This document shows positions 56,918 to 64,000 of a stretch of 64,000 bases of DNA, in pieces (the stretch's first letter is position 1; each line of letters opens with the position of its first letter). The notes under the pieces were generated by a model, which worked only from the letters and a program-made list of their open reading frames with translations, was not told the origin of the DNA and searched no databases. This DNA comes from Heloderma charlesbogerti (taxonomy: Eukaryota > Chordata > Lepidosauria > Squamata > Helodermatidae). The stretch spans positions 248,001 through 312,000 of the forward strand of contig JANEZZ010002708.1 of NCBI GenBank assembly GCA_026122225.1, written 5' to 3'. Both the position numbers and the translations under genes were made by a program.

Positions 56918-57438
56918 TAGGGATGTCAGAGAATTTTGCCACGAATCTCGGGGAGGCTGAATGCCAGCGCATTCAGCCCCCCGAAATCAGTGGCTAAACG
57001 GTCTGCCACACCCCCCCCCCGACACGGGACTTACCTTCAGCGAATCATCCTGGCGGCGGTGGCTGTGCTATTTGCATTCCCCTTATTTTCGCCGTCTTAG
57101 TCTACATAAATGTTTACATAGACTAAGACGTGTAAATAAGGAACACAAATGGCGTTGCCCATGGGCGCCACCATTTGCGTACGCGCGTGTTTTTTTTTCT
57201 TTTAAATCAACCATGATAGGCTACATAAACATTTACGTAGCCTATCACGGCTGACTGCAGGGACGCAAACGGCGGCGGCTACGGTCACCGCCATTTGCGG
57301 ACCCGGCCGGCCAGGATCCGGGGGGGGAGGGACAGAGCACCTCCCCCCCTGGCCAGAATTTCGGGGGGAGGGACGGAGTGCCTCCCCCCCACCGTGAATC
57401 AATTTCGTTAAAAGGTAAGTGACTTTCGTACATCCCTA
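56918..57438. mobile_element. hAT-like foldback MITE, copy 4
   Basis: TAGGGATGTCAGAGAATTTT to 'gactttcgtacatcccta', 521 bp, with a perfect 8-bp target duplication GGCAGCAT (56910-56917 and 57439-57446). It inserted ~90 bp after the CR1 tail. Its left part has the 'ggctgaatgcc...gcattcagcc' hairpin seen in unit 2 of the 19.3-21.0 kb element. Confidence 0.95.
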
Positions 57439-57446
57439 GGCAGCAT

Positions 57447-57956
57447 GGATATGACTGGCTGAATATCAGTATAGGATGCCTGAATTGGGTAGCAGGTGAG
57501 GTGAAAGCCCCTCAGCCTGAGATGGAGAGCTGGAACGTTGATCCCAAAGCTGAATGAACAGTAATGCTCTGACTTAGCGCCAAAGACATTCCCATGAGAT
57601 GTATTCAAACATCTGTTTTGGCAGGTGGTCTCTTTATTGTTTCAGAGGCAGGGAAGAGCCAGTTAAGGCATTTTATTTCCTGCTGCTTTGAACAAGAGAA
57701 AACATCTATTCCACACCTTCTTCCGAGTCTTAAAGGTACTGGGGTCAGTTGGAGGGGTGCAGCAAATACCATTTTTAAAAAAATTCCTGAAGCCAAAGAT
57801 TGCACATTTGCAGCTACAGGTAAGTGTCCCGAAGAAAGTGAGGGATTAATGAACAGTTATCACAAATCTATGGAAAACAACAACAGAAGAAGAAGCTGCA
57901 GAATTAAACCCAACCACACAAAATAGGGAAGAGAAGCCATAGCTCAGCCTTTAGAG
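57447..57956. other. Unassigned sequence
   Basis: A 110-codon open frame (57594-57926) has no recognised domain and no repeat match; not called. Confidence 0.4.
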
Positions 57957-58093
57957 CCGCTTTCCCCCAGCCTGGTGCCCTCCCAACGATTTGGACGACA
58001 ACTCCCAGCATTCCTGACCATTTCCTGTGCAGGCTGGGGCTGATGGGAGTTGACATCCAAAAGATCTGGAGGGAACCAGGCTAGGGAAGGCTG
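57957..58093. mobile_element. Palindromic MITE, complete, 8-bp target duplication
   Basis: 137 bp with perfect flanks CTTTAGAG (57949-57956 and 58094-58101). Left arm 'agcctggtgccctccc' and right arm 'ggagggaaccaggct' pair; 'cgacaactcccagcattcc' pairs with 'gatgggagttgacatcc'. The 8-bp duplication suggests hAT. This is the best-bounded copy of a family with five other copies or fragments here. Confidence 0.88.
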
Positions 58094-58284
58094 CTTTAGA
58101 GACACATCACCTGGCGATTTCTACGGGTGCACGCCAGTCAGGAAACAGATGGGTATCCAGAATACACACTCTGATAAGGAACAATGAGAAGCAATAGCAA
58201 ACCAGTCAGCACGGAGAGGTGCACTTATGGCTGAACACAAACCAGGGCTGACATCAAAGTTTGGCATAGATGTGCACCTATGGA

Positions 58285-58565
58285 AACCCACACCTCAGGA
58301 AGGGGGGCACTGCTGACTCCCCCCCCCCGAGTCCTCGAGCCTTGCTCCACCTCCTCCTTGTTGTCTTTGCTTGTTTACCTGCCCTCTCCAAGCATGCGAA
58401 CAGTGACAGGAGCAAAGGTAAGAAGTAGAAACCTCCACTCTCCTTGCCCTCTCCTCCTGGGTAGTGCAGCAGACTGGGCCCAGAGGAAGAGGACAAGTGA
58501 ACGGGGAGCGATGACAGCAGCAAAGAGGTGGGCCCCCTCAGAGAGTTGGAGGGGGGGATGACTGA
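58285..58565. repeat. Unclassified interspersed repeat (pair with 45121-45400)
   Basis: Shares 'tttacctgccctctccaagc', 'atgcgaacagtgacagg' and 'ctccttgccctctcctcc' with the 45-kb copy. A C10 run lies at 58320-58328. Confidence 0.5.
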
Positions 58566-58591
58566 AAGCATTGCACCCAAGTGCCAGCCAG

Positions 58592-59126
58592 TGTCAAGGG
58601 CTCCTTGGAGGCCTCTCTCAGTCTAATCCAGTAGCCAAGTCCAGACACAGACAAAGGGATTCCTTTCAAAGCTTTATTCTTCTTTTACAACTTAACAACT
58701 CTACTGTTTGCAACTAGATATGATATGAGCAGCACAGTACCTATGCCCTACGTTGGAACAGTTGGTCCCCATTTGAAAGGGAATCACTGGGAGACCCCTG
58801 AACTTAAGGGCTAGGGAGAGTCCCTCCCCTTTTCCCTTGGATCCTCTGGGCGCAGCCGTTGTTTGCGCGCCAACCGGGCACTACGCCTCCTTTCTGCACC
58901 CTCCATTTGGCGCTGCTCTTTGCGTCGGCATCGCACGTCCACCAAGTCTGCTTCCTGCGCTCTGTCACTCCCTCGACTGCTATCTAAGCTAGGAATGCTG
59001 GTGGGAGGAATCTCCGTCAGCTGTTGGCCCTGGGAAAGAGGAGCGCGCTCCTCTCCCAGGAGCGACTGCTCTTCCTCAGAATCAGAACTACTCTGGGATT
59101 CTATGGGCTCAGTGTCCACCCTGACA
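58592..59126 (-). mobile_element. Solo LTR, family 1, copy D
   Basis: TGTCAAGG to CCTGACA, 535 bp, with a perfect 5-bp target duplication GCCAG (58587-58591 and 59127-59131). Sense is minus. This copy keeps the longest clean internal frame, ~100 codons from the LTR start to the conserved stop at the reverse of 'ctagggagagtc'. The frame shows 'EPIESQSSSDSEEEQ' early and 'AERRRSARLARKQ' late. Confidence 0.93.
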
Positions 59127-59131
59127 GCCAG

Positions 59132-59919
59132 GACCTGGAGCCAACACAATAACCATTCAGAACATCTGATGCAGGCAATAACAGAACAAAACAACAAATC
59201 CACTTTTGCAGATAAAAGTCCGGAACATTTAATGCTCTTTTCCAGTGAGATGGAAACACCCACAGAAATAATGCAGAAGGCTTTGCACGTCCCTAACCTG
59301 TGGTCTCTCCAGCAGTGGGAAGCCAGAAATACACTGAACAGCAGCAGCAGGGATCCTTCTGAAAGGAGGTGGCAAAATTATATATATATTACAAAGCATT
59401 CCAGGTGTTTAAAAATTCAGCAATTCCTTTTTCATGCCATACTGGAAACTAATTGCACAGAAACCCTGGAGATTAGACAAAAGGAAGAGGCCGGGATATT
59501 CACGCTGTTTACGGAACTCTGCCAAGATAGGGTTTAGGCACAACTGTGAATGCTGTAGTGATGGATATCAAACTACAGCAAATGTTACTTTGCCATATTA
59601 AAGACATTAGACATGGACGGCAGACATCCTCTCTACAACCAACTAAGCTGCTGGGCTTGGATTTAAACTTCTTCCAAGTCCCTCTGAAGTACTGAGAGAT
59701 TCCTGTTGCAGAATCCTAATGCTCAACTCACAAGTACCTTAGGGGGGAAAAAAATGTGGATGAACACCTTCCAATGAGCTCACAGTAGAGCTGGAATAAA
59801 AATATTGGAGGGTAGGGGGATATTCTCCAGGAAATGTTTGTCCTCACCCAAATTACTACAGATAATGTTGTGGAGGACAGGTCTGTCACCAGCCAGAAGA
59901 ACAAAGCAGAGCCTCCATT
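59132..59919. other. Unassigned sequence
   Basis: A 224-codon open frame at 58863-59537 is antisense LTR in its first third and shows no domain beyond; not called. Confidence 0.45.
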
Positions 59920-60330
59920 TCCAGAAGCAGTCTATCCCTGAATAGTGGGGGACAAACAACAGGCACAGTCTGTTGCTTTGTGTCCTGCTTGTGGGCTTCC
60001 CAGGAATATCTGGCTGAACTAAATGTTAAGCTTTTAAGCAGATGTTAATTTCTAAGAAGAAAAGCAGGGGCGGGGAGATGAGCCTGCCTCAAGATTGGCT
60101 CCTCTGGTGTGGAGCCTGTAAGCTGCCTCTAGAACATTATCATAGGGTGACCAATAAATACAGAAAATTAATTATGCTGTAAACCTCCCTGTTCAGATGC
60201 AGTCTACCTCTGAATACCAGACTCTTGTATGCCCTTGTTTATCAACCTTCCCAGGGCATCTGAATGGCAGCAGCTGAAACAGAATGCTAAACGCAATGGA
60301 TCTTGGCTCTAATCCATCAGAGCAGTTGTT
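59920..60330 (+). repeat. Two decayed copies of the TTATGTTC-tail retroelement
   Basis: 59920-60030 has 'cagtctatccctgaatag' and 'cctgcttgtgggcttccc'; 60180-60330 has 'cagtctacctctgaatacc' and 'cttcccagggcatctgaat'. Both match the body of the family at 4180-4320. Confidence 0.5.
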
Positions 60331-61081
60331 TCCTAACTCCAGTGTACGGGACAGGCCATGGACGCTTTATGGAAAGGGCGAAAAGGCATCCCCATCTGTC
60401 TTGCTTTATTCTTTTCTCTCTATTCAAGCCCTGGAATCCAGAAACAGAGCTGGAACATAAGCCCTGCCTGCCAGAAAGAAAATTAAGGTAAGAAATTAGA
60501 AAGGAAACACACAGGCCAAGAAGTGTTTCTTTAAAAAATAATCATAATAAAGGCATTAAGTGAACATTTCTCTGAAATCATTTCCGGTCTAAATTGCCTG
60601 CTGAGATTGCAATAGGCTTCATATCTAACAGGATTATATTTAAGCCTTTTGCAGCCTGTGCTCTCTATTACAAACTTGCCTCTCTTTTTTTCTTTCTTTA
60701 AGTAAAACTTCACAGAGTTTGTAGACAGGGATGCACAGCCATCCACATCTGCACTCACCACGGCGAGTGTGATGCAGCCTTCTGGCGAACATGACAGGTG
60801 ACCCTTCCCTCCCCGCCGCCCCGCCAGCTTGAAGCTTCAATTAGCCGTGACTACAAGAGTCGTCTTTGTGGTCTGATCATCCCTTGGAGTCCCGGCCATC
60901 TTATGGAGGTTCTCTTCCCCTCTACCCCCCTCTTCTTGGGTCTCTGCCTGCAAGAAACGGTGGCAAGGGGATTCCTTGGCTGCTGCAAGGCTGAGGTGCC
61001 CAGAGTGCCTTGGCTGCTGGACCAGCCAAGACGTGCAGGACAAGGATGTCAATATCCATGCAGGATTTCTAGTGCCAACTT
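60331..61081. other. Unassigned sequence
   Basis: No recognised gene or repeat. Confidence 0.5.
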
Positions 61082-61292
61082 CAGTGGAGGCTGGTGGCTC
61101 CCATTTCAGTGGGGCAATGGATCCGCTCTGCGTTTCAGTCGGAACCAGTCAGAACTCTAAAGGAGCCATCAAGATCCTGAATCCATTTTGAGGCTAGAGG
61201 TCAGCACTTTGGATAGCTCCTTTAGAGCTCTGACTGGTTCTGACTGCAACCCAGAGCGGATTTGCCACTGAAATAGGAACCAGCCTCCACTG
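61082..61292. mobile_element. CAGTGGAGGCTGG-type MITE, complete
   Basis: CAGTGGAGGCTGGTGGCTCC and 'ggaaccagcctccactg' are inverted ends; inner arms 'cagaactctaaaggagc' and 'gctcctttagagctctg' continue the palindrome. Flanks GCCAACTT and GCCAGATT match at six of eight, suggesting hAT. Confidence 0.85.
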
Positions 61293-61337
61293 GCCAGATT
61301 AGAAGCCCGGCCTCTCCCACTTGGTAAAGCATCCGAT

Positions 61338-61478
61338 ACAGCAGCCTTCCCCAGATGTGTTGGATGGCATTCCCATAATTCTCAGCAAGCATAATTCCCA
61401 GCCAACATTCTAGGACCCACTGGCCATGTTGGCTGGGAAATATGGGTTTTGCAATCCAACACATCTAGAGGTAGCGGG
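61338..61478. mobile_element. Palindromic MITE copy
   Basis: 'cagccttccccagatgtgtt' and 'caacacatctagaggtagc' mirror each other, with 'cataattcccagccaacatt' and 'atgttggctgggaaatatg' inside. Target duplication not resolved. Confidence 0.65.
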
Positions 61479-61643
61479 GGGCGGGGAGGGGGGAGAAGCA
61501 GTGCAGCAATTGAACATCTTGGCTTTCATTGTAGACAGCGTGTGCTTCCAGGGATCTTATAGTGGTAGTGGGACGCTTGAAAGTGCGCGAGCAAAGCCTG
61601 AAGAACTGTGCCACTATCTGGGACAAGAGCTTCAGTGCCCTGG

Positions 61644-61645
<2 letters not shown>

Positions 61646-61684
<39 letters not shown>
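61646..61684. repeat. (AC)n microsatellite
   Basis: About 19 uninterrupted AC units. Confidence 0.98.
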
Positions 61685-61685
<1 letters not shown>

Positions 61686-61928
61686 CCATGACTAGCAAAA
61701 CAGAACAAATCACAGAAATTGGGGGAAATGGCAGAATCAATCGGGAAAATGAGGAAATACGTACATTTGCTAAATGTGCGTAATTTATACAAGGTGCAGA
61801 AATCTGCTTTCCTTGGTGCAGATTTTTTTTCAAAGAAGGAAGAAGTGCAAACACATCCTGCCACGAAAGAGACCTGAAATATCATTAAATGCAAAATTTG
61901 TTGCCTCGGAGTGCTGCTTACCTATCTT

Positions 61929-62026
61929 TGTTGTTGTTGTTGTTGTTCAGTCGTGTCCGACTCTTCGTGACCCCATGGACCATAGCACGCCAGGCCTTTC
62001 TGTCCCGCGCTCTCTCCCGGAGCGTG
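61929..62026 (-). mobile_element. RTE-BovB, very short 3' copy with target duplication
   Basis: Only ~98 bp of the BovB 3' end, with its (TTG)n-type tail, lies between perfect 11-bp target duplications TTACCTATCTT (61918-61928 and 62027-62037). It is an extreme 5' truncation typical of target-primed reverse transcription. Confidence 0.93.
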
Positions 62027-62094
62027 TTACCTATCTTGCTGACTCATAATAAGCAGGGATGTCAGAACGTTGCCATTGTCTCTCTAGTGCATAT

Positions 62095-62435
62095 TTTAAA
62101 AGGTAAAGGTAAAGGTGTCCCCAGCCAGTCGTGTCCGACTCTAGGGTGTGGTGCTCATCCCCGTTTCTAAGCCGAAGAGCCAGCGCTGTCCGAAGACGCT
62201 TCTGTGGTCATGTGGCCGGCATGACTGAAGGTGCACGGAACGCTGTTACCTTTCCCGCCGAGGCGGTACCTATTTATCTACTTGCAGTTTCTTGCTTTCA
62301 AACTGCTAGGTTGGCAGGAGCTGGGACTGAAGACGGGAGCTCACTCCGTCACGCAGCACTCGGGTCTCGAACTGCTGACCTGCCGACCTTCCAGTCTGCA
62401 GTTCAGCGTCTTAACCACTAAGCCACCGCGGTCCC
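62095..62435 (-). mobile_element. Sauria-type SINE, complete
   Basis: 341 bp between 9-bp target duplications AGTGCATAT (62086-62094 and 62436-62444). On the minus strand the tRNA-like head has an A box 'tggcttagtgg' and a B box 'agttcgagacc'; the body includes 'gaccacagaagcgtcttcgg', and the 3' module 'agtcggacacgactgg' resembles BovB before an (ACCTTT)n tail. Transcription would be by RNA polymerase III; mobilisation is presumably by BovB. Confidence 0.93.
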
Positions 62436-62444
62436 AGTGCATAT

Positions 62445-63123
62445 GTACAGATTAAAATTTGGATTCTATGCTGCGATCGTAAGAGACGCCACAGAATTAG
62501 TCTGTGATGAATTTGGGGGGAGGTTTAATTTTTCATTGTGAAAGCTGCCGTCGCAGGGGGTGCCAGAACATTCTCACGCACCTTCCCTTGTTTCACACAT
62601 TTTTCACACCCATTTTGCAACCATGGTTTCCCTAGTTTGCTGCTGCTGGCCTGGAAGGGAAGAAATCTTCTGCATTGCTGCCATGACTATCCAGTTCTTC
62701 TCAATGAAGTCCCACTGAGTCTATCAACGGCTCTCCTTCCTTTTCCTTCATAGGCCTGAGGGAGGCCTCGCACCACCACTAACGTCGGCTTCGATTGCAT
62801 TTTTTCTCCCTCTTAACTAAGTTTCAGCCTGCAATGAGCTGCTGAGGCAGCAGTAGCAGCCTGTTCCCCTGCTATTAGTCTATATTGCAGAATGTTCACA
62901 GTCGCTGCCAAGTGGGGCACATTACATGGCAAAGGCAGCACAGTGGAGAGTGGCTCATCCATCACCAAGGGGCATTTGTGTCACTTAGGACTTTCCTTCC
63001 TGCTAGAACATTGCAGGTCCTAGCTCAGTATGACCCCAGAGACACATCACAGTTCCTGTAATGGACAAGTGCTGTGCCTATAGGGACATCATTATCTGCC
63101 CCTGGGTTTGTGTGACTGGAACA
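62445..63123. other. Unassigned sequence
   Basis: No recognised gene or repeat. Confidence 0.5.
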
Positions 63124-63283
63124 TAACATAAGAACGTTAGACGAGCCCTGCTGGATCAGACCCAGGGTCCATCTAGCCCAGCATTCCGTTCACACAGTGG
63201 CCAACCAGCTGTCGACCAGGAACCCACAGGCAGGACACGAGTGCAACAGCACCCTCCTGCCCATGTTCCCCAGCAACTAGCTT
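63124..63283 (-). repeat. TTATGTTC-tail retroelement, 3' end
   Basis: 'acataacataagaacg' followed by 'gagccctgctggatcagacc', 'cacagtggccaaccagctg' and 'gagtgcaacagcaccctcc' is the reverse of the family seen at 4180-4320, here better preserved. Confidence 0.65.
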
Positions 63284-64000
63284 TCTAGGTTAAAAAACAA
63301 AATATTTCTTAAGGGTAAACTCTTAACTTTTGTGCTCACAGTTACAGGGTTCCTGAAAACAGAAACAGGGAAACTGCTAGCACTCGGTTTCAGTTTGTGC
63401 AAAAGGAAAGAAAGCCTGATGGGATTCAAACTTCTGCCTGCTAAACAAAAGGGTGAAATCCATGTTGTTCCCAGTGGGTAAAAAAAAGTGCAGACTGGGG
63501 TGTTTTCCAGAGCTTTGTTTCCAGAATGATTTTTTCTCCATATTAGAACAGGTATTTTCCTATTATACTTGATACCTTTAAAGGCCTTCCTTTGCTTAAA
63601 ACCCTTTGGGATCCAACCTTTTTTATTAAAGATCAGAACCCAACACATTTTGAGCAAAGGAGGTCGTTTTTCATCATGGATAATAAAAACAGCAGAAAGA
63701 GGAAATCTTGCATTCTCAGAACCAAGGCTTGGAAGAAGCCCGATCAGGCGTGTGCATTTATCCGCACCTTTTAAAAAGGTAGTTAACTAGGAAACAGTTT
63801 TATCAGATACGTGCACTTCTGGTTTACAATGAAAGATCGCTTCTGAAATAGTTTTAGTATTTCTTAAAGAGATTTCTTATACAGCAGTTTCTGCCAGCAA
63901 GGAGATGAACCCACCTCAGATTTCACAGGCTGAAGGCAAACTGCCCCAATCATGTATAAAAATTGGTTGGATTTTTAGATCAAATAGGGTGTGAGGATGA
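63284..64000. other. Unassigned sequence to window end
   Basis: Short open frames have no domain; no repeat with definable ends was seen. Confidence 0.5.

Noticed and set aside
57594..57926. 110-codon gene
   Set aside because: No recognisable domain and no splice or promoter context that could be supported.
58863..59537. 224-codon + strand gene
   Set aside because: The first third is antisense LTR and the rest has no domain or repeat support.
62230..62455. Small protein genes inside the Sauria SINE (also 13555-14127)
   Set aside because: The open frames are antisense SINE sequence; both copies show the same shadow frame.

Overview
This window looks like a gene-free stretch of a squamate reptile (lizard-type) nuclear genome. 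No host exon, rRNA or functional tRNA gene could be supported on either strand. The lineage call rests on the repeats seen together: RTE-BovB LINEs, a Sauria-type SINE (tRNA-like head with a BovB-like tail), CR1 and L2 LINEs, several Gypsy-like solo LTRs and many short non-autonomous hAT-type DNA elements. BovB, CR1 and L2 peptides were recognised from conserved motifs; repeat names are family-level calls made without a library search.

Layout. 1-12.4 kb: an edge minisatellite, L2 fragments, MIR-like SINE remnants and unassigned sequence. 12.4-17.5 kb: two solo LTRs (one nested in a short inverted-repeat element) and SINEs. 19.3-21.0 kb: a 1.73-kb compound hAT-like foldback element. 21.5-24.1 kb: a tandem duplication, more foldback elements and a GT-rich minisatellite. 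25.4-28.6 kb: a CR1 3' end whose last ~90 bp was amplified into a 3-kb satellite. 29.3-36.9 kb: hAT foldbacks, two BovB copies (one internally deleted but still open) and CR1 pieces. 40.8-42.0 kb: one solo LTR nested in another. 42.8-47.5 kb: more hAT elements with clear 8-bp target duplications, an L2 3' end, a BovB 3' end and an LTR. 49.5-50.34 kb: a strand-asymmetric, cytosine-depleted tract ending in 419 consecutive bases with no C. 50.3-53.0 kb: short palindromic elements and a three-layer transposon nest. 53.7-56.8 kb: a young CR1 with an almost intact endonuclease/reverse transcriptase ORF. 56.9-64 kb: hAT foldbacks, a solo LTR, a SINE and small elements.

The elements interact as parasites rather than as a pathway. 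Autonomous CR1 and BovB enzymes would supply retrotransposition; the Sauria SINE probably uses BovB machinery through its shared tail; the short hAT elements would need a transposase not found here. The features that most deserve a second look are the C-free tract, the CR1-derived satellite, the inverted end arrangement of the 19.3-21.0 kb element, the reading frame conserved inside several solo LTRs, and the in-frame deleted BovB.
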